From: Epiperipatus broadwayi
Lineage: Eukaryota > Onychophora > Udeonychophora > Euonychophora > Peripatidae
Direction of reading: 5' to 3'
Assembly: GCA_028023455.1 (NCBI GenBank)
Contig: JAQFVV010012510.1
Span: forward strand, 562,001 to 626,000
Length of the DNA: 64,000 nucleotides
Shown: positions 11,601 to 22,639 of the stretch, piece after piece
Layout of the letters: each line of letters opens with the position of its first letter
Position numbering within the stretch: position 1 is the first letter of the stretch
Notes under the pieces: generated by a model
Seen by the model: the letters and a program-made list of their open reading frames with translations, nothing else
Told to the model about the DNA's origin: nothing
Database searches by the model: none
Position numbers and translations under genes: made by a program

Positions 11601-13884
11601 CAGGGTCAGCAACCCCAGGCCTGTGGGCCACATCCAGGCCATGAGAGATTTTTGACTGGCCCTCCAGTTTAACAACTGGACACCAATTATCTAAAGATTA
11701 GATAACTAGTAGTCAATAGTTAGATATCACTGGCAAACCTTTAATAAAAATTTATTCACAATTATTAAATCTTATCACATTACTGCATCTGCAGATACAT
11801 TTGTTTTCACCGTTTTTTATTTCTCCATATTTTTTTTTTCTCTTTTCTTTCCAGAAGTTCTTTTTTTTCTGAGCAAAAACAAACCCATAAATACTAAGAA
11901 AAGAAAGGTAGTTCTTGAGTGTCAAAATTTTAACAAAGGTTGGACACTTAGCTATTTTTTCATTGAGCACTTTGGGAAAAGTATTTGTTTGATTTGTCAA
12001 GATACCATTGAAGAAAGTATCAAATATTAAATGACATTATGAAATTCATCATAATCATAACAACAACTTCATTGGGAAAATATGAAAAAATGAAGTTACA
12101 TGGCTGAGAAATAATTTAACAAAGTAGTCATTCTTTTTCAGAAGAAAGGTTGAAGAAATTGATCGAAACACTCATGCTAGCTATAAGATGTCAAAACTAA
12201 TTGCAGAAAAGATGAAACCTTTTACTGATGGAAAATTCTTCAAAGAATGTATGTTGGAGGTAGTGGATGTTGTTTGTCCTGAAAAAAAAGAAATTATTTT
12301 TAGCAACAAGCTTATCAGTAAGAACTGTAACAAGATGAATTGAAGAACTGTCAGGAAATATCAAAAGTGTTTAAAAGGCATTTAACAAAACTGGTGTATT
12401 ATTTCATTGCTATTGATGAAACCACAGATATTATGGATACTTGTCAACATGAAGTATTTGTGATGGGTGTAACACTGACATTTAATATTGTGAAGAATTT
12501 GAACAATTGATTTCTATGAAGGACACTAGCACTGGAGAAGATATTTTGGGAGACATTATAAAATCTATTTCTGAAATAAATTTTGATTTACCAAAGCTTA
12601 TTGGAGTAACCACAGATGGAGCACCAGTGATTGTTGGAGAGAAAAAGGGGTTTGCTTCATTGCTTCAAGAACACATTAGTATTGATCTCAAACTAATCAA
12701 TGTGCAAAGTCATTGAATTTTAGGGATATCACAGTGATCATGAAACTGTGAATTCTATATTTTCAAGAGCACTAAATCACCATCAGTTTCAAGAATTTCT
12801 AAAACAAATTGAAGCCAAGTATGGTGATCGTATATATTTTTCAAATGTTTGATGGCTTAACTGAAGAAAAATGCTGGAATGAGTGTATGCTATGAGAGAA
12901 GAGATTGCTATGTTTTTAGAGAGAAAAGACCAAGATAATTATTCCTTTCAGGATCCGCAGTGGATTGTCAAGTTATGGTAAATATCACAACCTACATGAA
13001 CAATTTGAATCTTGAGTGTCAAGTAAGGAACAAGCTTATATTTGAAATGTTTGGTCAAATTACTACTTTCAGAATGAAGCTTTGATTGTAGGAATCACAA
13101 CTTCAAACAGGCAACTACTTTCATTTTACAAATTTCAAAATCACAAGGAGGATATAATACCAGATATTTTTGTGAGCTCTATTCAGGATTTGAGAAGTGA
13201 GTTTTCCTCCCACTTTGTGGACTTCCAGCAATGTAGAAATCAATTTATATTATTTGGTTATGATGATGATGTGGAACAAATGGCAGAAAAATCTCAGTTA
13301 GAATTAATTGACTTATAATGTGATAAATTTTTGAAATCAAAATGTCACTTCAAGTCCACTGCTAACTTCTACATAAAAGATATATTGCCAAGCAGAAAAT
13401 ATAAAAACATCTTGAATTATGCAAAAATGATGATATCATTATTTTCACATAAATCTGTTTGGGAAGGTTTTCAAAAATGAAATATTCTAAAAGTTGTTTA
13501 AGAATAAGGTTGCATGATGACCATCTGAATGATGTTTTGCTTCTGGCATCAACAAATATATCACTGATCTGGAGAAATTAGCAAACAGTAAGCAGAAACA
13601 AGTGTCACATTAATTAATTTTCCATTTCTAATTGTATTTTGTTTATAGTAACAAATTTGCAAATTTTTGTTGTGTTTTTTGTATTGTTATTCCTACAATC
13701 ATTTAAATAAAATTACATTGATTTTCTTGTTTTGTTTTTTTAAATATCCAGACCAAGACAGCTTTTGGGACAGAGCGGTCAAAGGTTGAAATGATTTACT
13801 CATAGTACACTTGATATCATGGTTCTTCTTCAAGACACTGCATAGCAATCTGACCTTCTCTCTCTAAAAGGTTGCCAATTCCTG
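11601..13884 (+). mobile_element. hAT-superfamily DNA transposon, decayed
   Basis: The left end starts CAGGGTCAGCAACCCC (11601) and the right end reads GGTTGCCAATTCCTG (to 13884). The inverse-complementary CAGG...GGCAACC ends are typical of hAT elements whose transposase resembles vertebrate GTF2IRD2/ZBED proteins. A 2.3-kb body with the transposase remnant lies between. An 8-bp TSD is expected for hAT; the flanks (ACTTACAG and ATCTAGAA) agree at only four of eight positions, so the insertion is old. It cannot move by itself. Confidence 0.8.
11840..13590 (+). pseudogene. hAT transposase pseudogene (GTF2IRD2-like type)
   Basis: Conserved blocks appear in order but in shifting frames with stops. 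About 12172-12290 encodes ASYKMSKLIAEKMKPFTDG and KECMLEVVDVVCPEKK. 12507-12713 encodes MKDTSTGEDILGDII followed by LIGVTTDGAPVIVGEKKGF, the strongly conserved TTDGAP block of this hAT group. 13088-13420 encodes LRSEFSSHFVDFQ and later a block matching the LQCD..LK..F....FY C-terminal region. The N-terminal BED zinc finger is not recognisable. The C-terminal dimerisation motif is degenerate (FSHKSVWEGFQK). In life this protein would cut and paste the flanking element. Confidence 0.85.
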
Positions 13885-13993
13885 ATCTAGAATATAGTAA
13901 ATTCTTGTAATTTTTATGCGTGTTAACTTTATTTTATTATATATAATTTTAATTATAAATTTTATTAAACGCTCACTATTATTTCAGTAATAC

Positions 13994-14184
13994 TTTTAAC
14001 AAGGCTGTAAACCTTAGCAATGAGCGTCTGAAAAAATCGTCACTAGGGACCTCTGTAGGTCTTTAAAACACATGCTTACGCTCTCTTTTCTTCATAGCGT
14101 AAGCATGTGTTTTAAAGACCTACAGAGGTCCCTAGTGACGATTTTTTCAGACGCTCATTGCTAAGGTTTACAGCCTTGTTAAAA
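13994..14184. repeat. perfect 89-bp inverted repeat (hairpin)
   Basis: The left arm 13994-14082 and right arm 14096-14184 are exact reverse complements over 89 bp, with a 13-nt loop (14083-14095). TTAA occurs two bases inside each outer end, so the inserted unit might be CAAGGCTG...CAGCCTTG between two TTAA sites. It has no HHR core that I can see. It is a young fold-back element or a palindromic MITE. Confidence 0.95.
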
Positions 14185-14189
14185 CTATT

Positions 14190-15597
14190 ATATATAATTT
14201 TAGAAAATTTTATCTTGACATAAAATATGAAAAAACTAAATGTAAGAATTTAAGTGGAAAATATATAATGGTATTGAATGTAAGTTGAGAGTATATATGA
14301 TCAATAATATTTTCAGGTGAGAACTCATCCTATTATCAAATGCTGAATAAGGACTCTGTAATATATACTTAATTTATCAATAAATGTAAATAGGATTTTC
14401 TGCTTAGATGTTTTAAAGAAATGAAATGTCTACACTTGATTCGTCATTGGTATTACATTGCAGATACGTTTTGGTACGATAATTTTTTGATGTATTTTTT
14501 ATATACAGTGATTTATTTTTGAGTTCGACTGATTAGTTTATTATTTATGCTTCCTGTTAACCTTGAATAGATGTGTAATGTGTGAGTATTGTTACTTTGT
14601 ACATGCAATCAGAATCCACTTCATATCTATCTGCTTATATTATTTTGTCACATTGATAATCTTCATACAAATGTTTCTCATGTATAAGTTATCTTTACAG
14701 CTATGTAGCTGGCTGATTATATTTTTACTTCATAATAGATTGTATTATTTATTGTTGATAGAAATTAGCATATTGTTATATACAACAATTATTAAATATA
14801 TATAACTGATTATTTATTTGTTTAGCACTGTGTTTTATTTGTAATAATTATACGAGAATCACTCTAGCACATGTGCGATATGAATTTATAAAGTTGAGGA
14901 ATACGCTAATAAATACATCCACAATAATATTACTGAATCAAACAAAATTATGTATACAAATGATATATCTATTCTAAGACAAAAACCAAAATTAATGATA
15001 CAATATCTTCTAATTGGAACATTTTTAAGAATATTACAAAATGAAATCAAACAAAACTGTTCACATATATTCCATAATTAATCATTCTGCAGAATATTGG
15101 TGGCTTCTATATGGTAAAGTTATTATATTTATTTTTACACCTGTGGCTAATGTGAAAAAATGCTATTTTCTTTTTTTTTTACATTTCTTTATATCACTTA
15201 TGGGTGTAAAGATAAATATAAGAGCAACTTTACCATATAGGAACCCAATACTTCACAGAATGATTGTTTATGAAATATATGTGAACAGTTTTATTTGAGT
15301 TCATTTTATAATATTCATTAAAATGTTCCAATTTTCTAAAATCCCTTTAATATTGCTTTATTAATTTTGGTTCTTGTCTTATAATAGATATTTCATCTGT
15401 ATAGACAATTTTTCTTGATTCAGAAATATTATTGTGGGTGTATTTATTAGAGTATTCCTAGGCTTTATAAATTCATACAGCATGTGTCAGATTGATTACC
15501 TTGTGACTAATACAACAATTATTGTAATCTTGAATAAAAGCCCAATGCCTGGCTCAATGTTTCATGTATCCTAGGTAGTTGATTTTTAAATGTATCA
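14190..15597. other. AT-rich DNA with one short inverted pair
   Basis: An inverted pair AATATTGGTGGCTTCTATATGGTAAAGT (first half at about 15092-15118) has partial complement around 15226-15250, and ATAATATTACTGAATCAA...AATTTTGGTTCTTGTC blocks at 14930-15000 and 15360-15440 are also inverted copies, so 14870-15470 is probably an old fold-back of about 600 bp. The hydrophobic open frames here are artefacts. Confidence 0.4.
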
Positions 15598-15720
15598 AAA
15601 GATCTAGATTTTTTTTTCCATGTGTCAAAGCATCATCTGAGACGCGAACCCGGGCCAACTGCTTCTAAGGTAGCTGTGCTGACCACTCGACCACCAATGC
15701 TTAGACAAAGATCTAGATTT
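15598..15720 (-). repeat. tRNA-derived SINE with 14-bp TSD
   Basis: AAAGATCTAGATTT occurs at 15598-15611 and again at 15707-15720 as a perfect target-site duplication. Between them, on the minus strand, is a tRNA-like body with an A box TGGTCGAGTGG and B box GGGTTCGCGTC, ending TTTGACACATGG and an A-rich tail. This insertion is recent enough to keep its TSD and is the best evidence that the family is a LINE-mobilised SINE. Confidence 0.85.
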
Positions 15721-16330
15721 TGTATGAGTTTTTTAGAATAATCAAAAATTTTATGTATCTTTACATTCATGCTTATATAATATTTATAGCTAACACAGTA
15801 AAAAAAATTTAAAGTTAAAGTGGAAAGTAAATCACGTTGAATAAATTAAATTTCCTGAATGATTATTTAGAAATCCAGAATAATTCAAGATAATTTAAGT
15901 TCTAATATTAATGTTTCTCTTTGATAATCACAATTTATAAATTATATACGGGAATGTAATGATTTTAATGACCGCGTAAAAGTTCATTAAGTCAAGCCTA
16001 GAAAGAAGTATTTTTAAAGGTATCAAATAGATTTAATTTCTAATGTCAAAATGTAAAAAATGTATTTAAGCTATGCACTTAATATAAAATAATATAATTA
16101 AAAGAATTGTAATATTTATATTTACATCGTCTAGTAAAAAAAAATATATTTTTATTCATCTATTTATAAATGTTGATTTAATTTTATTATACTTTGAAAG
16201 TTGTTCGTTTGCAAAATAGAATCTAGATTTGAAATCTCATGTGTAACCTGGATTTAAGTCGGATATAAAGACAATGTACTAATATATGATGGTAAGTGCT
16301 TAAAATGATGTTTAGTATATTCTCCAAGAG
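15721..16330. other. AT-rich DNA, nothing recognised
   Basis: No supported feature. A GATGTGATGTGATG run at about 16340 marks the 3' end of the next LINE fragment. Confidence 0.45.
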
Positions 16331-16339
16331 AAATAGTAG

Positions 16340-16625
16340 ATGTGATGTGATGTGATGCACTGTGGCTTCTCCTTTTTCGAAGTCAGGACCCAGAGAAATC
16401 TGTTAGCCACCTTACCTTTCCATTCCCCTCCCTAAGTGTTTCACATATTCTTCTCTATCCTGTCTCATCCCATTTCCAGAACATATTTGTCAACTCCATG
16501 ATGTTTATATCTGAATCCCCCTTATCTTTTCCCAAACCCAACATAAAAATCAAGAACTCACTTTCTATATAATCACTTTGTTTATATGTATTATTGTTTG
16601 TACTCTTTTCGCTTGCAGTAGACTA
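16340..16625 (-). mobile_element. LINE 3' end fragment
   Basis: This matches the 3' end of the LINE at 59730-60830 block by block: terminal (CATCA)n tail at the left end, then GTTAGCCACCTT, the CCCATTTCC block and CCCCTTATCTTTT. Only about 290 bp remain, so it is a 5'-truncated insertion. No coding region of useful length is left. Confidence 0.75.
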
Positions 16626-16629
16626 AGCT

Positions 16630-17940
16630 GTGAATCTAGTGACGTCCTCTGATGAGTGTTTTTATCATTTCAGTCTCTTAATAATCTGAATATTGTAGTA
16701 TATATATATGCGTATGTGATTGAGCACGCGCTCGCGTTTTTTAATCTATCTAGATAGATATTAATCTACAAATATTTAAAAGTATGTATACATAGGCACA
16801 TTTATATTAATGTATGTGAGAATGACTGCAAACACTGCCAAGAAATAGGAATTACAGAGATTAAATCATAATCTTAGTTTTTCGTTTGTTTACCTGCAAA
16901 ATAAAAGAGAAAATTAAAATTTTTATTACTGACGAATTTCATTTTCGTTTTAATATTAAAGTGGGAAATCACGTGATTTGTCCCGGAAAAATTCATTTTG
17001 AACTAAACTTTTTTCATTACTCAAATGAATTTTTCTGTCAAATAAAAAAAAAATAGTGAGAGAGAAAAAGTTTGATTTCTTCTAGTTCTTTTCCCTTGCC
17101 ATCATCGAGTGCTTTCGTTGATCTTAAAATATTATTTCATGATTATTGTCATCACTTTCTAATAATTCACCCTGAGGATATTACACTTAATGGATTGCTA
17201 GTCCAAAGCTGCTGATTTTGAAATGCTACATCAAATTGCATGGTTTTTAATTAATCAATTGGTACCTATGAAAATAGAAAATTGTATCTGGAGACCTTAA
17301 TTCAGTGTAAAATTGATGAGATTGTGTATGCAACCTCAATTATAGTTAGAATAATATCAACAAGATTCGAGAAGGAAAAACTAGATAGGAGAATTGTTTT
17401 TCAACATTAGGGACCATATATGTCTTGCTCCACTAAAAAAGTAATTTACTGGTTCAGTTATTCTTACGGTCAACATTTTGGCAGCTTGAAACGGATAATA
17501 AAATATAAATTGCCTTGGTTAATAATTAATAGATAATTATATATAAATAACTTTTTAAAAAAAATCTAATCATGTTTGTGTGTATGTATATATATGCACA
17601 TAATATACAGTATATATACTATAAAATGAATATTAAAAGCCTATAGTGTTAATAGTTATTACATGCACATGCCATGTTACTGTCTTAGAGTTTGAATTGA
17701 AGTGAAGTAAACTTTGGAAACTACTCCAGTCGAAGCAGATTTAGGATGTTCTTTCAGATAGATAGCCTATAGCTAATCTAACTAGATCAAGTTTGGTCAG
17801 AGAACAGGTATCTAACAATTATTAGATTATGATAAATATTCCAGATTCATTTGAGTTGGTCAAATGAATGTAAATACATTAATTGCAAAAACAATATATA
17901 TATAAAGAATGTATGTATATACTTCAACAAAAATTAATAA
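16630..17940. other. AT-rich DNA, nothing recognised
   Basis: No credible gene or repeat family. Short TA and TAGA runs occur near 16750. Confidence 0.45.
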
Positions 17941-18002
17941 ATTAAAAACTAACTGTGATAAAACACAGATGCTGAAGCTTTAAACGTAAAATTAAAAATA
18001 TA

Positions 18003-18048
18003 AAGCTGAGCGGTTTCGGGAGGACTTAAGCCTCCATAATCATAGCTC
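18003..18048 (-). ncRNA. hammerhead-like fold, HR-D left arm
   Basis: On the minus strand, stem I GAGCT/AGCTT, linker ATGATTAT, stem II GGAGG with CCTCC (five perfect pairs), one extra C, GAAA, then CCGCTC. Core bases C3 and G8 are A and T in place of the canonical C and G. Stem II here is intact, whereas the right-arm copy has lost one T. Confidence 0.5.
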
Positions 18049-18159
18049 AATACAAAATAAATACAAAATATAAACACTTATTCAAAAGCAAAATGCGTAC
18101 CTCAAATAAAATGTAAACTAAATCTAAATAAAATACATTATAAATAAATAAATATTATA

Positions 18160-18317
18160 ACATCCATATTTTAGAAATATTAAAACAAGAATCCTTTCCA
18201 TTAATAGCATTGGGATTACCAGCTATAAAACAAGCTTCTTTAATCTTACGCTTTATGTCATTCTTCTCCTTGCATACTAATTTTGCCTCTACTGGTTGAC
18301 ATAAGTGTCCAGCCTTA
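18160..18317 (-). pseudogene. fragment resembling Penelope GIY-YIG C-terminus
   Basis: Read on the minus strand from 18316, one open stretch contains KEKNDIKRKIKEACFIAG, then NPNAINGKDSCFNISKIW. The pattern R-x-x-K-E-A-x-x-I, a few residues, then N, then S-x-I-W resembles the end of the GIY-YIG nuclease domain that follows the reverse transcriptase in Penelope-like elements. Only about 50 residues remain and no catalytic GIY or YIG motif is present, so the call rests on pattern memory. Confidence 0.4.
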
Positions 18318-18475
18318 GAAAGAATTCTTGTTTTAACATTTCTAAAATATGGACGTTATAATATTTATTTATTTATATTGTATTTTATTTATTTATTTAG
18401 ATTTAGTTTACATTTTATTAGAGGTACGCATTTTGCTTTTGAATAAGTGTTTATATTTTGTATTTATTTTGTATT

Positions 18476-18520
18476 GAGCTATGATTATGGAGGCTTAAGT
18501 CCCCCGAAAGCGCTCAGCTT
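18476..18520 (+). ncRNA. hammerhead-like fold, HR-D right arm
   Basis: Stem I is GAGCT (18476-18480) with AGCTT (18516-18520). The linker ATGATTAT is at 18481-18488. Stem II GGAGG pairs with a C-run that has lost a base. GAA is at 18506-18508. Stem III is the palindrome AGCGCT (18509-18514), and the cleavage position would be C18515. C3 and G8 are replaced, so catalysis by the normal mechanism is doubtful. Confidence 0.5.
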
Positions 18521-18628
18521 TATATTTTTAATTTTATGTTTAAAGCTTCAGCATCTGTATTTTATCACAGTTAGTTTTTAATATATATATTACAAAAAAA
18601 TCAAGTCAGGTGTCACATGAACTATATA

Positions 18629-18792
18629 TATATAACCATTAGAAACCAATCAACACTTAGACAACAAACTGTTGTCAAGGCAACCTCCTTTTAGCAATAT
18701 TATTAAAAAGAGGATGCCATGATAACAGTTTGAAATTGTTGATTGTTATTGATATTGGGATTGTCTAAGTGTTTATTGGTTTTAAGAATATA
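18629..18792. repeat. R1 repeat, short fold-back copy
   Basis: The left part holds CCAATCAACACTTAGACAA and TTGTCAAGGCAACC; the right part is the inverted TTGTCTAAGTGTTTATTGG. The two ends of the R1 family therefore face each other with the middle deleted. Confidence 0.6.
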
Positions 18793-19640
18793 TATATGAT
18801 TCTAATATAACCCTGTTTTTATAACTTCAATGGGTGATGAGCCTATTGTTTATTTTTATACTTTAAAATGAATTTGAAATTTTTCAATAAACAATAATGA
18901 ATTAAAATTAAAGGAAACAATCACAGATCATGATTGATTATTGAAATATTCTTATTACTTAATTAACATACCATATTGTCTTGTAATTTCAACCTGCCTA
19001 AGCAGATATACACATACAGAACAAAAGCTTAAAAATTTATAGCTGTATAGCATATACTACCATAATTATTTTTAGTCAGTATTTCAAATTCATTTAATTA
19101 AATATTTTTCACTTTCCAGTAATGAAATGTTTAACAATCATAATTAACTAATTTTTTACGATGTCTGGTAAACTGAGAAAATTCTGAGCTTGTTTAATGC
19201 CGCCCATCTATCCAAGAAAAACTTCAAACTTCATTCTAACTTTGAATCTTAAGATATAACCATCATAAGTGAATGTGCTAATCATTATACTACAGAGATT
19301 TTTAATAATTAATTAATCAAATTAATAATTAAAAAAAAACAATTTATTTTAGCCCAAATTTTAACAAGATCATTGATATCAAAGAAAAGAAAATAATAAT
19401 AAACAGCCAATCAAAAATGAGTATAATCATTCCAACTCCAAAAAAAAAAAAGAAAGAAAGGAGAAAGTAGAGAGAGAAAGAAACTGCTCTAAAAATAAAA
19501 TTTGTAATGACTATACAAAACAATGTATGAACCACATATAGGATATGCTGATCCAATTTTTTTTTTACTTGTTAATTTATGATGCTGTCTTTTAGTTTCC
19601 CCTGAACAGAAAGTGTTTCTTTCTGAAATACTTCAATACC
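18793..19640. other. AT-rich DNA, nothing recognised
   Basis: An antisense 70-codon frame at 19344-19556 is F/I/L-rich noise. No feature is supported. Confidence 0.45.
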
Positions 19641-19906
19641 ATGTCTAATTGTACTACTAAATATCACATGATCGCCATTTATTATAGTTCCTCTTAACTG
19701 TTGTTTTTAACTAGGTGCAGTGCTCTCAGATCCAAGGCTCTTCACTGACTAAATCCACAAGCTAGAAACTAGTCTGGGGATATTGAATGAGTAGGCATTA
19801 GATAGGGGTCTTATGCACAAGCCTTCTGGCAACCATTGATTAATCTGGCTTGCACTGAGTGGCACTACTGCATGGAGAGTTTTGCCTGCTTTAATGTCTA
19901 CTTGTA
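19641..19906 (+). mobile_element. HR-A element with 13-bp TSD
   Basis: ATGTCTAATTGTA at 19641-19653 recurs at 19894-19906 with one mismatch. The 240-bp body begins CTACTAAATATCACATGATC, contains a hammerhead-like fold (19739-19780), and ends with a CACTACTG...GGAGAGTTTTGCC block shared by all HR-A copies. It has no coding capacity. Variable-length TSDs of this size indicate insertion by LINE- or Penelope-type target-primed reverse transcription, not by a DNA transposase. Confidence 0.8.
19739..19780 (+). ncRNA. hammerhead-like fold, HR-A copy 1 (decayed)
   Basis: The core reads CTGACTA (19745-19751), so G8 is lost. Stem II is broken (ATCC/AGCT). GAA is at 19765-19767, the palindromic stem III ACTAGT is at 19768-19773 and C17 is at 19774. 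It is probably inactive, by comparison with the intact copy at 31395-31436. Confidence 0.6.
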
Positions 19907-19989
19907 GCTCCTCAATATATTTTATTTTCAAACAACTCTTTTCAAATAAAAAAAATGCTATTGCACTTTTTTAGAATGTCTTTGAGGTA

Positions 19990-21480
19990 ATATTAATAAT
20001 GTAGACAGGGTCTAATCTCCTAGGAAACCCATGTTCAAGTTCACCATAAAGCATTCTTTTAGGAAGTTTCCATTGTTCATTCATTTTACTTATCCAATAC
20101 AATAAAGGCATGATTTTACAATTGTGGACTCATTAGTATTACATCCTGCAAGGTGAAAAACATATTGATTGGTTCTACACAGGGCATTCTTAAATGAGAC
20201 TTTATGTCCAAGTTTCATATCTATACAATAAATTGGGTAAAATATTTTAAGGTCTTTATATTGCACTGGTAAGGTGTCCTAGTTTCACATCCATACAATA
20301 AATTGGCTTAAATAACAGCTTTATAGATGTTATGTTTAGTCTGGAAAGGTGAGATATGACAATAGGCATTAACTTGCAGTAGTTTCTTCCCTATAATGAA
20401 ACACTATCTTTAAACTTGTTAAAAGCACTAATGGCACACTGAAGTCTGTGATGGATCTCAACATTTAAGTCCATCTTTCTATAAAACTACCAAGATATTC
20501 AAACTGTTTTACATTTTCATGTTGATAGCCATCCAAACTGAAAATTGCTGAGGTTTTTTTTAACATTAATTTAAAAAATGAGATATTAGTAAATTGCATT
20601 TAAATTATTAAAAACATTTGTAAATCATCATTTGAATTGGCAAAAATAGTGCAATCATCCACTTACTGTAAGACCAGAATCCATGAAGATGACATTTTTG
20701 TTCTTGCTTTTAACCGATTCAAATTAAAAATTTCACCATGAAATCTGTATTGTATCTTAATCCCTGTCTGATTAAGCTGCTTTTAAATAATTTCAAAAAC
20801 CACTGTCATAAAACTGAAAATAAAGTTGGAGCAAGTACACATCCCTGTTTGGTACCAGTTTTTATTTCAAATTCTTTAGATTTTCCATCCATAGTAATAA
20901 CAACTTCCTCTCATTCCATCTTATAGAGACCATATATTATGAATAAATTTTGGTGGATGACCAACTAATCTCAAACAATGCTAAAGACCAGTCCTATTAA
21001 CAGAATCAAATACTTTGATCAAATCAATAAAAATAATATATAAATCATTTCTTTGTTCCCAACTCTTTTCTTCATTTGCCTCACAACAAAAATCATACCT
21101 ATAGTGCTTCTTGATTCCCTAAAGCCATATTGAGTTTTTGACAGTCATTCATTTATAAATGAAAGCAATATATTCACCAAAATTCTTGAACGTACTTTTG
21201 ATATAGTGGATAATAATAATATTCCATGATAACTATCATAATCTTATCCATTTTCTTTGTTTTAAAAATTAGAACAATTAGAGAATCCTTAAAACTGGGT
21301 GGTATAACTTTATGGATTCAGATATTTTTTTAAAAATTCCAATATTTTTGAAGCTAACATATCATCATCATGTTTAAACCTTCTCCAGATATTTTATCAT
21401 GATCTCCATTTTTAATATTTACAAAGAACTATCTTGACTTCATTCACCTGAATAACTTTGTCCAAATCTAACTAAATAAA
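19990..21480 (-). pseudogene. LINE reverse transcriptase pseudogene
   Basis: Minus-strand blocks appear in the order of a non-LTR reverse transcriptase. Near 21280 PPSFKDSLIVLIFK; near 21140 QYGFRESRSTIGMIFVVRQ; near 21010 FIDLIKVFDSVN (motif A aspartates); near 20660 a YVDD-equivalent read as stop-VDD; near 20480 QFEYLGSFI; near 20060 a GELEHGFPRRLDP block that fits the C-terminal region. Frames shift and stops interrupt, including the tyrosine of the catalytic motif. It is a dead copy of a different LINE from the 32.8- and 59.7-kb ones. Confidence 0.85.
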
Positions 21481-22260
21481 TACAATGGATATATCGTTAT
21501 TTAAAAGACAATCAAAATATGTTTTCCACCTGATCAAAATATTAGTATTATTATATAAAAAGGGACTGTTACTGGATTTAATTGAATTTGTGATAGTTTT
21601 TCTTAAGTCCATATGTTGCTTTCAATGCATCAAAAAAAGATTTAGAATAATTGCACTCAGTGAATATTAGTATCTTTTTTGCAATTAATTATGTATCAAA
21701 ACCTATTCCAATAATGATCGCTTCCAGAGCCAAAGGTGAGCTAACCACCAAATCAATTATGGATTCACCATAAAAAGTAACTAGCTTTTCATAACTGCTG
21801 CTTATTTTAAAACTATCACAATTAAATTATCTACATGGGATTACTCTTTTGCAACATTTAAATACAACATTTACGATTAGGAAAAAAAATAAGATAATAG
21901 TTTTAATTTTTAAGTTCATGTGGATACTCAGATGATTTATTTTAATAAAACCATTTCATGGTCTATGAGAAAATAAAATTACATCGTATTATCTCTTTTT
22001 ACATATTTCTCTAGTCTCTAATCTTTGAGTGGCATAACTCAATGGAAAACAGATTCTTTTAATGTAATCTTTAGATTTCAGTTTATTATCAATTAATTTC
22101 TAGTATTACCCATCTATTGTGTATAGCATTAATTCTTGTAAATACTTAAATAAAATTTGTTTTGTTCACACACATACAAATTTATTTTGTTTTTTATTTT
22201 AAATTGAGATTTGACTTTTTACTAAACAATTGCTAACATGCTCCAAAAATATATTCAATC
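21481..22260. other. AT-rich DNA, nothing recognised
   Basis: It may include further decayed LINE sequence upstream of the reverse transcriptase, but I cannot read any conserved block. Confidence 0.35.
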
Positions 22261-22264
22261 TACA

Positions 22265-22308
22265 AGGCTATGATTATGGAGTAACAAAACTCTGAATGTG
22301 CTCAGCCT
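22265..22308 (+). ncRNA. hammerhead-like fold, diverged HR-D copy
   Basis: Stem I is AGGCT (22265-22269) with AGCCT (22304-22308), five perfect pairs. The linker ATGATTAT is identical to the 18-kb copies. Stem II is GGAGT (22278-22282) with ACTCT (22289-22293). Then GAAT, GTGC and TC. Both stems differ in sequence from the 18-kb copies yet still pair, which is covariation support for a real RNA fold. Confidence 0.55.
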
Positions 22309-22639
22309 AAATTGTTATATGGAATAGTTTCAACTTCAATGCATTAACGCATTATTAATTCAAGAAATATGTAAATCAGCCTGGGTTTTGATGTCAGTCC
22401 TTAATATAAAATTATATCCTGACCTCATTACTATCCCTGTGTTTATATCATACATTTACTCTTCTGAATATATATTTATCTTTTAGGCTATGCAGCCCAA
22501 TCTATATTCATCAGCTTCTAGCAACATCACAACCTTTTATTAGCATAGTTTAGTGAGATGTGTTTTAAAAGCAGATATTTAAAAATTGAAAAGAATTTGC
22601 AGTAAAACTGAGGAGACCAAAGATTAAACTTTAAAAAAA

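Larger units (their letters stand above)
17943..18580. repeat. HR-D fold-back with about 260-bp arms
   Basis: The left arm 17943-18198 and right arm 18318-18580 are inverted copies with scattered mismatches and small indels. The 119-bp loop (18199-18317) is less AT-rich. Each arm contains a hammerhead-like fold (18003-18048 minus, 18476-18520 plus). The loop and inner left arm read on the minus strand encode a fragment like the end of a Penelope GIY-YIG domain, so the fold-back may be two head-to-head truncated Penelope-like copies. Confidence 0.85.

Noticed and set aside
13994-14184. Hammerhead in the perfect 89-bp hairpin
   Set aside because: CTGAAAA occurs but has no G8, and no GAAA follows in the right place.
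16640-16675. CTGATGA at about 16647 as a hammerhead core
   Set aside because: There is no GAAA after a plausible stem II and stem I does not pair. The same applied to CTGATGA strings at 24410, 45770 (minus-strand copies at 8507, 51155, 30164 and 62520) and 48606.
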